Shown here: positions 44,696-56,369 of the stretch, in pieces
Layout of the letters: each line of letters starts with the position of its first letter
Position numbering within the stretch: position 1 is the stretch's first letter
Assembly: GCA_950295325.1 (NCBI GenBank)
Contig: OX485804.1
Location: forward strand, 20,088,001 to 20,152,000
Direction of reading: 5' to 3'
Source: Polytrichum commune
Taxonomy: Eukaryota > Streptophyta > Polytrichopsida > Polytrichales > Polytrichaceae
DNA: 64,000 nt
Position numbers and translations under genes: made by a program
The notes under the pieces: generated by a model
What the model was told of the DNA's origin: nothing
The model's database searches: none
Seen by the model: only the letters and a program-made list of their open reading frames with translations

Positions 44696-47483
44696 ATGGA
44701 GGTGGTGCAGCAAGCGTGGGGGTGGTTGGATGAGAGGATAACAGCGGAGGTGCACTCGCTTTGGCGGTGGGGGAGCGGGACGGAGCTCACAAGCACATCG
44801 TCTACGCGTGGCCTGCCGTTCGTGGACAGCCCCGCACCCATTGTGGTGGCGGTGGCTATCTACCTCACCATCGTCGTTGGCGGATTGCTGTGGATCAATG
44901 CCAATAACCTGAAGCCGCGTGAGAGGGAGCCCGTGCCGTTGCAGGCGCTCGTGCTTGTGCACAATCTCTTCTGCTTCGCACTCAGCCTCTACATGTGCGT
45001 CGGCATCGTCCGGGAGGCCATCATTCACAAGTACGTCACATTGGTGGTGGTAGTCACATTCCCTTAGCTTTCCTTGTTCCGTTTGGAATTGTGTTGTTGC
45101 TCGGTTTGGAATTGGATTTGAGTTTTCAATCCAAGTCGAGATTCGGGGACATTGGGGTCGTCGGCGGTCTCCGATTGCTGTTTTGCGTTTGGGATGGCGG
45201 AAAGCCCCGGCTTGGTGTGTGAACCGAAACAAAGTCGACTCATTTCCATTCAAAATGTGCTTATTGGCAGGTATACCTTCTGGGGGAATCCTTATAATCC
45301 CAAGGAAAAGGAGGTATGATCTCTTCAACCTGCATTTATTTGTGCATTGATTCAAGCACTCACTTATTCCCCTCTCCTGCCCCATGAACAGTAGGATGTG
45401 ATAAGGGACGAAACAATCTCTATTTCCTTTTCGCTGATTTGGATGCACCTGTTTGGTTGAAAGAAGTAGTCCAATAATGCGGGGACACATGTCGACGAAG
45501 AAATTGGGTAGGCTTGTAGAAGAGAGGAGATTGCATGTTCACCTCTACGACCACCCAACTTTTGATTGTTTAGGTTTACGGTGAGGATGGGCTAATTGGT
45601 GAAGCTGTGGAGAATGTTCGGACCTCAGTGCGAAACGGGTTCAACCATTCGCTTGCAACATCATCAGAAGCTCGAAAGTCTCGGAGTATTAGTGAGGATA
45701 GGAATGTAGGAAAGTGAGGATTTGGAGATTGCTTTGTGGGTAGTACTGAGTTCAGGCGGTGCATTGACAATGCAGATGGCGCTCCTTCTCTACTTGTTCT
45801 ACATGTCCAAGTACGTGGAGTTTATGGATACTGTAAGTTGTTTGTACATCTTCTCTCATCCTCAAATTTAAAGCCGAGCATTTAGTTGCAAATCTTTTAA
45901 AATCTAAAATGCATGGGAATTCTGGAAAACAGAATTGCATGGTGCAGACTTTTCTTCAGGTCTCATTTTGATGGATTGGAGCTACATTCGCCTTTGCATT
46001 TGTTAATGTGGAGCTGGCTATTGACGAGCTTGAGGTGAGAGGTGTGCAGATCATCATGATAATGAAGCGCAACACAAGGCAGATAACCTTTCTGCACGTG
46101 TATCATCACTCCTCTATTTCTCTTATTTGGTGGGCCATTGCTCATCACGCCCCAGGCGGTGAAGGTAAGCTGTTTAATCCAAAACTTGTTTTCTGTTTTC
46201 AAACAGCAAGCTTTCATGTGAAGAAAATTTGATGATGTTGATTTGGTTATAGAAGCGAACGTGTTTGAGTGATGTCTTTGTTATTGACTTAGAGCTGTTT
46301 GTTTTGTGTCGAAATGCAGCATATTTCTCTGCTGCCTTGAACTCAGGAGTACATGTGTTTATGTACGCATATTATTTCCTGTCTGCCATCCTGCGGAACA
46401 ATCCTAAAGTTCGTGCCAAGTACCTCTTCTGGGGCAAGTAAGTAATCAACTAGTGGTCTTGTGTAAAGCCCTATTAGTTTCTTGCAATAGTGATGGATGG
46501 TTTTTGACATTGTTTTTAACAGTGGTTTGATCAACTAAACTTGCAGGTACCTGACCCAGCTTCAAATGTTCCAGTTCATGCTCAATCTCATGCAGGCCCA
46601 TTATGACCTCAAGCACCAGCGGGGACCACAATTCTTAATCACGGCATGTGTTCTTTAACCTCTGTTTGTCTGATGTACAATTGCACCTTTGTATGCATCA
46701 TCAGGTTTTCAGATTATGTGCGCCTCTTTCTTTCAATTTCTAGAGGTTCTTAAAAGTACAAGACATTTCAAGTCATAGAGTCATATCTATGGTGTGTCTG
46801 GGAAGCTATTCAACTTGCAGGATAAAGTCTGCATGCCAATGACTATGTTGGCCTAAAGGTGAAGTTCTTGGCAAAAATTTAGTATCCGGTTAAGTTATCC
46901 AGGTCAAATATGTCTAGTCACTTGTGTGATGAATGGATTTATTGTAAGCCATCTGTAAACACTTTGTTGTCACTCTCAGGGTTGAGAAGATCGATAGTAG
47001 ATGTGTTCCCCAAGATGGTCATGTTGTTGCGATCTCAAGAAACTTCAGGCTTTAGAGTTAAAGGAAAGATAATTGTAAATCCTTGTTCCAAGTGCTTCAA
47101 AGCAAACAGTGTATAATGTGTTACTTCCTGAATCATGGGTTAAGGGTGTTGAAAGTAAGGGCTTGCTATATTTTTACAAAAAAATAACTTTTGTGTGGAG
47201 TTGGTGCCAAAGTGTGCAAAAATTGTAAGTTTGGTTTTAAATCTGGAAGGCTCACTACAAGGTATTTGAGAAATTTAAATTAACCTACTGCTAACTTTAC
47301 TATCTACCACATGTACTACTGTTATATGTTTAAAGACTGACATTACATTTGTTGGATAATCTGGCTGTGCAGATCTTGTTCTACTACATGATCTCCCTGT
47401 TGATGCTGTTTGGCAACTTCTACGTACAAAAGTACATTATGTCTCCAAGTAAATCAAAAAAGGGAGGCAAAAAGATTGAATGA
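44696..47483 (+). CDS. ELO: ELO-family long-chain polyunsaturated fatty acid elongase, complete, 7 exons
   Basis: Exons are 44696-45030, 45271-45313, 45776-45832, 46050-46164, 46320-46437, 46547-46643 and 47373-47483, giving 876 nt and 291 aa, the length of bryophyte PUFA elongases (about 290). Family motifs in order: DSPAPIVV, LVLVHNLFCFALSLYMCVGI, KYVEFMDT (138-145), the catalytic histidine box HVYHH (161-165), LNSGVHVFMYAYYF and LFYYMISLL. It ends KKIE, a dilysine ER-retention signal. ELO enzymes are ER-membrane condensing enzymes (3-ketoacyl-CoA synthases) of acyl-CoA elongation. Resemblance to moss and liverwort Δ6-type enzymes suggests C18 to C20 PUFA elongation. Substrate is inferred. 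The last intron starts GC rather than GT. No damage is seen. Confidence 0.95.
46644..47372 (+). other. GC-AG intron of the ELO gene
   Basis: Exon 6 reads ...QFLIT and exon 7 starts ILFYYM, exactly the family spacing (WLIKILFYYM in relatives). The junction is ATC ACG then GCATGT, and the acceptor is TGTGCAG. Using the nearby GT at 46648 would break the frame. GC-AG introns are a known minor class of about 1 percent in plants. Confidence 0.75.
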
Positions 47484-49019
47484 GATACGTGCAGTAGTCA
47501 AAGATACTTTGTAAGAGGTACCTAGGAGTGATCTGTCAACGCAGGCTTTCTGGCACTTATGACTTTTGAGCTATGAGAATCCCGGAGGCCTGAACTCTGT
47601 GGTGATAGGAGAGTCGCATTGTAATCTAGGTGAGTTATTTACACAGATCTGCATTGCAAGCCATTTATGTCGCAGTCAACAATTTAGTGCTGTAGGAACA
47701 GTTGAGCTTGGGCTGCCACATTGACTCAGATGCAGTCTTTGACTTACCATATAATGGTAGTCATCATCGGCTGAGTAAAAGAATTGGTGAGTTGATCAAT
47801 ATCATGATCAATAACCGGGTGTCTATATGGTTTCCATTTCTCCAGTTTGTAGTTATTGTAGGAGTGTTTGGTGTCTGTTAAAGATTTGCAATTGTTGATA
47901 TCCTGAAGAACTTTGTGAGCCTTGAGATAGAGGATCATCATGGACAGCAAGCCTCATATTGCAAGCCTGATGCCAATCACCTGACGATATTGATGTCTGA
48001 CTAAATCAACATTCTGCCCTTGTGGTAGTAAAGCTGAGGATAACATGCTAGGAGATAAGCAGATTTATCCTCAGCTTATCCTCAGCCATAAGTTAAGATG
48101 TGGTACCGGATTATCCCTCCAGAACATTTATTATGACGAAAAGTGATCTACAAATAAGTGGGCTTTCAGTACAATCAAGCATAGACACAGATTCAAGTGG
48201 TGGTTCACGCCCTTAAATTTTGACCTTGTGTTCTGGATTTTTTGAAACATGATGTATTATAACACAGAAGTTCAAAGAAGCCCATCTGTAATCCTATATC
48301 GGACTGCTTTGTGAGCTTGTGAGAAGATACCAATGTGGTGATGACAAACCTAAGAGTTTACTTGACATATCTTAACACTGTGATGGCTCTATACTTCAAC
48401 AAAAATTAAACTTTCCCCATTTTAATTGTGCTACATGTCATTCCTACATTAAATGAGGCCCATGGAATTCCTGGCCATTGATTTAAATTGAAATGAAATT
48501 GATTTTAAAGTCCAAGAAGCTGAAAACGTGAATGGGGACTAAAAGTACATCATGATGGTTTTAAACAAGCTAAGGGTCGCTTTACACTATGGTGGAGGAG
48601 TCCTCTGGTTGGTCAAGCATTTTAGTCCAAGACATGGTTATTTGAGGCGAGGGATGGTATGCTGGAGAAGATGAAAAGACAATAAAACAATGCCTTAAGA
48701 AATCTTGACCAGCCGTAGTGTAACCACCTAGAGGAGAAGTGTCTTGGACAACTTCTCCAAGAGGAGGAGTCCATTGGATTACTTCACAAAACAGTCATAG
48801 CCGGCAATAGTAGAAACCTTTACCCCCTAAATGACCATTGTATTGATGTTTAAAAAAATAACATTGATCAATAAATAAAATGTATATGGCAATGTTTAAG
48901 AACTTCTTTCATGACAAGAATTTCTTTGAAAATGTTCCACCTCTATAATACATCCAAATTAAGGTAAATAAGTAGGTAACATTATCTTCCTATTGATTTT
49001 TAAAGAAATTACATGTTGG
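47484..49019. other. Downstream of ELO; no further gene
   Basis: The first few hundred bases are probably the 3' untranslated region. Near 48579-48730, TTTACACTATGGTGG and CCAGCCGTAGTGTAA form a weak inverted pair, perhaps a small TIR element. Otherwise no coding signal. Confidence 0.35.
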
Positions 49020-49021
49020 TA

Positions 49022-49786
49022 CAGTCCAACCTCATTAATACGACACTTGTTTATACGATACCCTCAATATTACGACACATTTTTGCGAGACCAAACTTTT
49101 CAGTTCAAAACTCCCTCTTTTATACGACTACAACACTCGATAATGCAACATTTTGAATCTCCGTTTTGTCATATCTCCGTTAAAGAGGTAGTTAATGCTA
49201 GAATTCCTTTCATCTATATTATGTACATCTAAAATACATCCATTTTCACTTGGGACCTACTCGGGAGCTTCACTTATTGTTGGGAGCTTAATGGTAATTA
49301 GGGTTACAAGTGTAGAATGGACATGGTTAGGGTGAGAGTGACCTCTTGCCTATTATGTTGCCTTGTACATGGGTGATATAGTATATCTTGATGCTAAACG
49401 TCATGCATCTTTGTTGTTTAGTTTCTTATTGAAGAACTCTTTATATTTTGGTGTTAATGAAATGATTAGTTTCCAAAAGCTAGATGGGAATTTAAATAAG
49501 ATGACAGTTGCTAACGTGGGTAGGCAACACCAAAGATCTTCAGACTCTTATTTTAAGAGTTCTTGAGAATATTTGTATGTGTTGGGAGCTATAAGTTATT
49601 ATTTCATACCATCTATATTGCTTAAACTCATTGTGTATATTTTAAAGCTCATATTACTTATGTTTTCGTATTCCCTCAATAATATGACAACTTTACGCCA
49701 TTTGTCATATTAATGAGAAGACGACACCTCGATAATACGATTTTTTTTGTGTTTCCCAAAACTGTCATACTAAAGAGGGAGAACAA
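49022..49786 (+). mobile_element. pogo/Tigger-like (Tc1/mariner) element, copy 2
   Basis: TA on both sides (49020-49021, 49787-49788), the target of Tc1/mariner elements. The left end CAGTCCAACCTCATTAATAC and the complement of the right end TTGTTCTCCCTCTTTAGTAT agree at about 15 of 24 positions, so the inverted ends are decayed. The transposase C-terminus remnant reads SFQKLDGNLNKMTVANVGRQ followed by HQRSSDSYFKSS. Same orientation as copy 1; together they bracket the ELO gene. Confidence 0.7.
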
Positions 49787-49794
49787 TAGTGCAA

Positions 49795-51745
49795 AGATTT
49801 CTCCAAGGAAAAAATATTTTTAATAGCTGTTGTGATGGTGATGAGAGGGTTGACTTGCCAGCCGGATGTTCTAAATGTTTGTATGGGTGGATTGTATTTA
49901 GTGGTTTTCCGCTGTGGGCGGTGTTTGGGAATTTGTCATGGCAATAACTAAATTCAATGAATTGTACGACATTTGAGGGGGTTCGCGTGGGGGGGGGGGG
50001 GGGGGTTTGGATGTCTGTGGGGGCGCCTAGTATGCATAGTATGTCCGGTCTGAGTCTGTCTAGGCATGTGCATGATCTAGTGGGGCATGTGCATTGGAGT
50101 AAGCAAGGTGGGACTATGTTGTCTTGGGGCCTAGAGTTTTGGTTACCTGCATTGATGAGTGTAATATCTCGTATGTTTATTTGATTGTAGTGTATGTGCG
50201 ATTTGATGTAATGCTTTATTATGTCACGCTATATATAGGCCCTTTATATGGGGGTTTGAGCATGTAGAAAGTAAGTGTGACCATGTGCCTATGACATTAT
50301 TGGGGCATAGTGTACAGTTCGGGTTTGAGTGTAAGTTAGGCTAGAAGATACTTTTATGGTGGTTACCCATATATTGGGCATATCAAAATTTTAGAGTTTG
50401 TGTAATTTGGGCATCTATGATCCCATGATTTCTCCAAAATTGGTTGGAGAGTTTGTGGTTGGTTTGGTTATTAATTAGATGTCCATTTGTCTATGTATGT
50501 GAATTTGGATTGGGCCAATCTTAGCTCTTGGTTCATGTGTTCCTCGTTGATGTATGTTTATGGGTTGCGTATAGCACCCGTGTGGGTACCGCTTGGGACC
50601 CCGTTGAGCCAGTATGGCGTAGTATGGGCCGTATGTATCCTAGGAGTGCTGGCGGTTTTGTCTAGGAGGGCTCCATTACTTGTTAGTTGATCCGTAATTT
50701 CATTTCCTATTATGCCCGTGTGAGCTCTGACTTTTTGAATTATAAGTTTATGTGTGGACCAGGTTATATGGTTGACTATAGCGGCAATGAGTAATTCATC
50801 CGGGTGCTTATGTTGGGATGATGGGTTTCGTATGTGGTTATATATTAGGTATATATTATTAAGGCTATCCGTAAACATGTGGGTATCTTGCGTATGGTGT
50901 TGTGTACCTTGGATTGCTATTAGGATGGTGTTTAATTTGGCTCTGAGTATGTTTTGTAAACCTGGAAGTCTTTCTACAATCCCAATGTTGTTGGCAAGGC
51001 AATAGACTCCTAATCCGGTTGCATTGCCTATGCCATTTTTGTCAGGGGTATAAATGAGTCATTGGTGTATATGCGTTGTTGTGGGGAAGAGTTCCACTCT
51101 TTAGCAAGAAAGGCCTCCTTCATATCATCATATGTTATTTTAGATGTGGTTGGATTGTCATGAGTGTCCTAGTAAGATAGAATCCATGATGTCTTCCACA
51201 CGGTTGTTGATTTGTGTTAGGTGTTCAATCCATGTTTGGCCAGGTGCCGGGAAAGTGAGGTTGTTTTATTAACAAATCAAGAGGGGGATATATGGGTGAG
51301 CCATTGTTGAAAGCCTACAATGTGCTTGAGAGCGTGTAATTCTATGTGAAAGTCTCCAAATTCAGCCAACAAAATATGACAGGTTGCAAAGAACGCACTT
51401 TGACGTAAGACATATGCATCTTCATGCCCATATCTAAAACCTTCCAATAAGAGTTTTTCAAGTTGTCTCCACAAACCTTGGTGTCATATGTGAAAGTTGG
51501 AAGTGCCAAAGCCTTGAATAGATGGGAATTGAGTTCCCAACATGTGGCTCTAACAACTGCTTCATTCCTTAGAAGTGCCCATCAAGGCTTTCATACCTGT
51601 AATTTTTTGCCTTTTTTACTAGATGGCACAAAGTATCAATGTGAATAAAAATCAATCCCAAGGTATTTGTATTCATGAGTTATCTCAATTGCTCGGGGTG
51701 ATCACACCCCCTTACGTTTCGTAACCACATGCGATAATGGAGTAA
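49795..51745 (-). mobile_element. LINE remnant: end of RT, linker, RNase H and 3' domain
   Basis: On the minus strand in order: AIEITHEYKYLGIDFYSH; ATCWELNSHLFKALALPTFT; TCHILLAEFGDFHIELHALK; KTTSLSRHLAKHGLNT; RIYTNDSFIPLTKNGIGNAT (RNase H strand 1, with the usual TDGS read as TNDS); HMFTDSLNNIYLIYNHIRNP; KVRAHTGIIGNEITDQL; CTLCPNNVIGTW (zinc-knuckle like); and VQFIEFSYCHDKFPNTA near 49925. RNase H and the following domain share long open stretches with only a few stops, so the copy is younger than most repeats here. It is 5'-truncated near 51745, as is usual for LINEs. A run of 17 G (49989-50005) lies inside it. Confidence 0.85.
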
Positions 51746-53154
51746 TTAATGGGGGGATATTTAAGCACCTCTCAATATTTTTTCCTCCCTATTTGTAGAC
51801 AAATAGCTATTTTTAATTGATTTTTGAGCACCATGCATTTATTTGTAATTATTTAGAGAGGCTAATTTCTGGCACATTTCTTTTTAATAAATTATACAAA
51901 TACCAAATAATGGACATAATACTATAGCATTGCAAAACCGACTATGTGAGCAACAAACATTCCATACCATTCAATTTGTCACTCATTTGATTTTAATCAA
52001 TAATACTAATCCTAAATCATTCAAAGTACCATTCAAAACATAACCAATAGCACTTGGATATTAGTTATAATAGAATATACAAGTTGAAATAAAAAAAGAT
52101 GTATAACATGGAGAGAATAAAACAAGAAATGTAATTAGTTGTGACAAGACATGAAATTTTGCACAACTACCTACTCCCAAAAAACAAGGTTGCATTCAAA
52201 TACAAGAAAATTAATACAAAAGTTATAAACATTAACTTGAATTATGTTCATACACCCAACTCTAGTCTCATTCAAACCTCGTAACAAAAATTTACAATGT
52301 GAAGGGTTAGGATACAACTCCCTAGATGCATTCTTGGGTCAGCTAAGGATTCTTCATCCTCCCCCTTCATAGTTCCAATGCACTTTGGAGATACTCCTTC
52401 ATCAGTGAGTGTATACACCTTGATCTTCTTCATTCCCATGCCAAACCATAACCCTAAATTCAAACCTTGCAAGACTATACCCAAAACCCCAAAAATAACT
52501 CGGAATCTCAAAACCAACAAAGAAGAGATGGATCATGAAAGCTAAATCTTAAACCAAATACATGTGGAAAACATTGCAAAGGAAGTGGTCATTCATCACC
52601 ATCTACCTGCATGAAAAAAACTCTAGAAAATGCTCAAAAAAAAGTGTGAGGTTGACAATCAAGGACTGAGGTTGTGACAAACCAAAACCAATTGCAGAAA
52701 GCAATTGAGGGTGACGATGGAGGCTGTTAGGTTTTAAGCATCCAGCGAGGTCCCACATGTTCAGCGCCATTGCAAAACCCAATGGCTGTGAGGAGCGCCA
52801 ACTCATTCCTTCCCCCAAAAAAATCCCATGACATTTTTGTTCATACTAATGCGTTTGATTCAAATTTGGACAAAAGCTACACACTTCTTCATCCAAGTAC
52901 TCAAACACATAATTGTTCTACTGATCCTACTACACACTTTTAGGGGATCCTATGTCTATGATTTTTTTTAAAGTTTTTTTAATTTTTCTACTGATGACCA
53001 AAATGGAGGAATTATCCACCACCCTATTTTACATATAATCATGTAGGGGACATATTTCCAATGCTATGGTAGATCTAACAGAAATTTAAATTTAACTCTA
53101 AATGAATTAAATTGATCCTATTTTTAATTTTATTTTAATCTCACGTGGTTTTTT
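51746..53154. other. Gene-free AT-rich stretch; possible gene fragment on minus strand
   Basis: A minus-strand ORF at 52272-52520 contains KKIKVYTLTDEGVSPKCIGT followed by MKGEDEESLADPR, more protein-like than its neighbours, but I cannot assign a family and it ends abruptly. Nothing else is seen. Confidence 0.3.
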
Positions 53155-53250
53155 AAAATTCCGATAGTCACCTCCCCGAGCTCAATTGGGTCGTACTCGA
53201 GGTAAATGCCTCTTGGTTCGATTTCCTTTTGCTGCAGCCAAATATCATGA
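53155..53250 (+). mobile_element. SINE-like head (tRNA-type internal promoter)
   Basis: CCTCCCCGAGCTCAATTGGG contains a box A-like GAGCTCAATTGGG, and about 40 bp later GGTTCGATTTCC is a box B. The spacing fits a tRNA-derived RNA polymerase III promoter, but the whole does not fold as a tRNA. A related head is at 30560-30610. The body and tail are not delimited. Confidence 0.45.
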
Positions 53251-55006
53251 TTTAAGTCTTAGATAGGTTGACTTCAAGGCTAGAAGAAGTGGAAGACTCA
53301 TAGCTTGTTCAAAAGTCTATGGCCATTAAATACCTAACCTACCTCGTACTCAACAAAAGGAAACTTGAAAATAAACAAACTACCATCTCACCTCCCTAAA
53401 ATGGGACTAAAATTTATTTTTATTTTTTATTTTATTTACTTACTAATAGAGCCCACCTCCCAAAAGAGGCATAACTCCCCATGCTACAACATGGTCCGCC
53501 GTGTTAAGTATTTGGATAATGGGCTCGCATTCATGCCGGTACACTGTGCGGGCGTAATTTTTCTTTTCTTCAAAAGTCTATGTGGGTCTGCTCCAAGTTT
53601 AGAGAGTAGAACAATGTCGTTTTGGCACTATTAGAGGCGAAACGAATTCCTCTATGGTTTATGCTCTTCCTAGTATTGTTCTCCCTCTTTACTAAGATAA
53701 GTTTGGTTGAGCAAGAAAGTGGTATATTACCTGAAGGTCATATTCTTGGTAATACTATAGGCTTGAGGAAGCTTGGCTACTGGTGCTAGGCAATTGTCCA
53801 CATCATTTCCCTCCATTGGGTTCTTCATTCAAATTGAAATTGATTGGCTTTTGTTGTTAGTATCCCACCACTCAAACAATAACCTATACTATGAGTCTGA
53901 AAATGAAAATTTAGTTCATTTGAATACAAATTGAAAAAGTACAATCCAATGTACAAAAAACTAATTTTAGCACATTAGTAATAAAACAAAAGTATCAAAT
54001 AAAATATTAATATTCATGTGCTAAAATAATGTTTAAATGGATTATTAAAATTATTAAAAATTATATGCTAGAGTTAGAAAATTATTTTAAGTTCAATTTT
54101 AAGATAACAAAGGCCCTTCCAAATGGTAAGTCACAAAATTATAACCTCAATGCTAATGAGGAGTAATGAAGAGTAAGGTAGAAATATGGAAATTGGTAAA
54201 AACAAGTTGATTATGCCAGAACAAGTGGCTTGAAATTTGTGCAACATTGTTCAGAGATAGAGTAGAGGAAATGATGAGGAATTCAAAGTTGTTGCATAAT
54301 TTTATTCCATGTAACTAATTAGTTACATTTTCCCAAAGAGGCATGCAAGTCAAACCCCGTATTTGTACAATAGAGTCTCCCTAATACGACCATCAAAAGT
54401 ATCCTACCCTGCATACGAATGCACACAAAGCGGTTAACTCAATGGCACCCAAAAGTGATCCGAAGTGGTGTGAAACATGACCTCTCTAGCCTATCACTGC
54501 ATCTAACCTATCACTTCATCCTTGTTGACCCACCGCTTTGAAAATTTGCCATTTTGGATCCACACAAGAATCATTCTATTCCTAGTCTAGTGCACCAGTA
54601 GCTGGCCATTATGTTTTTCTACCTTGAATTTTAGGCAACTGCAACTGGTCTATATTGTGTGTCCTTTCCAACTGGATTATTTTATCAGGTTTGCAACTGG
54701 TGTTTATGTTGGTTTTGGTAACTTAAAGCAATGAACCTTGGAACTCCATCATTCGGTCCTCTTTTTGTGGTCATTTTGGCAACCATTTGGCCCATGGTAA
54801 CTTAGTACTTGCATGGAAGTAGTAGGCATAGTCTGTAGAATTTCACCCACATATTGTATCCAATGTGATTGGAATTGCTTTTGGAATATCCCTTGTGTGT
54901 CAACAACCAAGCGGGTACTATGAAAAGGTGACTTTGCCATGCTTGTTTCAAAGAGTGTGCCAAGTGTCACCAATGCGGAATATCTTTGGCTATAAGTTGA
55001 GTTGTG
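53251..55006. other. Gene-free stretch with fragments of pogo-like ends
   Basis: GTTCTCCCTCTTTACTAAGA at about 53679 and AGAGTCTCCCTAATACGACC at about 54376 resemble ends of the pogo-like elements at 43.2 and 49.0 kb. No intact element could be traced. Confidence 0.35.
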
Positions 55007-55009
55007 TAA

Positions 55010-56366
55010 GGGTGAATTTCCATGTAGGTCGCTCGTCCACCAGATTCTAATGAAAATAAAGACAAACTTGCTCAAATGCAATTGGAATCCAATTGGGCAG
55101 GGTTCGTATGTGCCAACTAGCTACTCTCATCTTCTCAAATCCAGACCCATTTACTAAGGGCGAGGGTACGTGTACCAATCTTGGTCCATTTTTTGAAAAA
55201 TAAATGGGTGGACGGGTGAAAAAAGGGTGGTGCCATGTGCCCATCCCCCCTCACCCAAGGACCGGTACTCCACATGGATAGGTGTCCCGCATTATATACG
55301 TTGTGCAAGAACGGGCGCCAAAGGACCGGCGGTGCTAATGGTCAAGAGAAGGACGTGTGCTGGTTAGAGAGCTCCAGTGACCAGAATGGCCGGTCACCTT
55401 GGGTACTAAAGGCCATATTGTTCTTCAAGTCCTTTCTTTTGGGGTACTCCTAGGGCTCCATGCTCTTGCATCATGCTTTCTTTGTGGACTCAAAGCCTAA
55501 TTGTGAGAAGAAATGAAAAGGAAAGAAGAGATAGAAAATGATTGTATGTTATATCGTTGGAGTTCTCATCGTGAACTAAAGTGAACTCATGGGAACATGT
55601 ACCTTATGATGTTTTCAAGAATTTGGATCTTAATAACAAAAAAATACATGTATAAAATGCAATGTGATAGTAAGTGTTGGGTTTAATAAAATAAAATAAA
55701 AAGAAAATACTTTTCAAATGTAAAAAAATCACTTATAAACAACATCTTATCACGATTTCAACTAAAAGTAAAATATGAAAATATTTATATAATTCCATAG
55801 ATGACATCTGTACCAACCTTTGGATACCAAGAACACATAATTGAAAATTCATTCAATAAATGTACGGGAATTCTTGTACAAGGCAAATTTCAAAAGTTAA
55901 ATGATGATGACCTTCATTACTAGTCACCTTCACAAAGTGTGACATCTTATTATTCACCAAATTTGGTAAGAAAGTAAGAAATAGAAATAAACTGGCACCC
56001 CACATAGAAGTACCCCTCCATTAAATGGGTGACATCACCCATTTTTTGGATGATGTCACCCGTTTCTCACCCACTTAAAAAATGGAGCGGCACCGGCTCA
56101 TGGAACTTAGCCCTAACTTCGTTGGCCATGTTTAAACCCTCCTTCTCCTAAAACCGGTCTTCAATCCTTTGGTGAACGGTACTTGTAGGTTTAAAAAGTG
56201 CTTTAGTAGGCGCATGGAAGTCTAGGGGCCCATGTCCACGGCCCTCCATATTACAATAGGCCATCAGATGGTGGTTGGTCGGTGGCTTGTGCTTATGTAC
56301 ATGAGAATACCTTCAACCCACTATTATCTAGAATAGTGGGCGAGTGGCCTACATGAAAACTCACCC
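55010..56366. mobile_element. Harbinger/Tourist-type MITE, family M1, with nested element
   Basis: The ends are GGGTGAATTTCCATGTAGGT (left) and GCCTACATGAAAACTCACCC (right), inverted over about 35 bp including CCACTCGCCCAC-type text. TAA is duplicated on both sides (55007-55009, 56367-56369). Without the nested element (55158-56113 plus one TAA) it would be about 400 bp. The related copy at 8059-8705 confirms the internal sequence across the insertion point. Confidence 0.85.
55158..56113. mobile_element. Nested Harbinger-type MITE, family M3, 956 bp
   Basis: Begins GGGCGAGGGTACG and ends CATGGAACTTAGCCC. Sub-terminal segments are inverted (GGTCCATTTTTTGAAAAATA against TTAAAAAATGGAGCGGCAC; CGGGTG-type text on both sides). 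TAA is duplicated at 55155-55157 and 56114-56116. The body is AT-rich, with no transposase. It has inserted into M1, so it is the younger of the two. Confidence 0.8.
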
Positions 56367-56369
56367 TAA

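Noticed and set aside
44480-45490. A 336-codon minus-strand ORF, the longest in the window
   Set aside because: It runs antisense through the GC-rich leader and first exon of the ELO gene. It is Pro/Arg/His-rich, as expected for the complement of GC-rich coding DNA, and shows no family resemblance.
52272-52520. A minus-strand gene
   Set aside because: Part of the ORF looks protein-like (KKIKVYTLTDEGVSPKCIGT), but there is no recognised family, splice context or second exon. It is kept only as a note.
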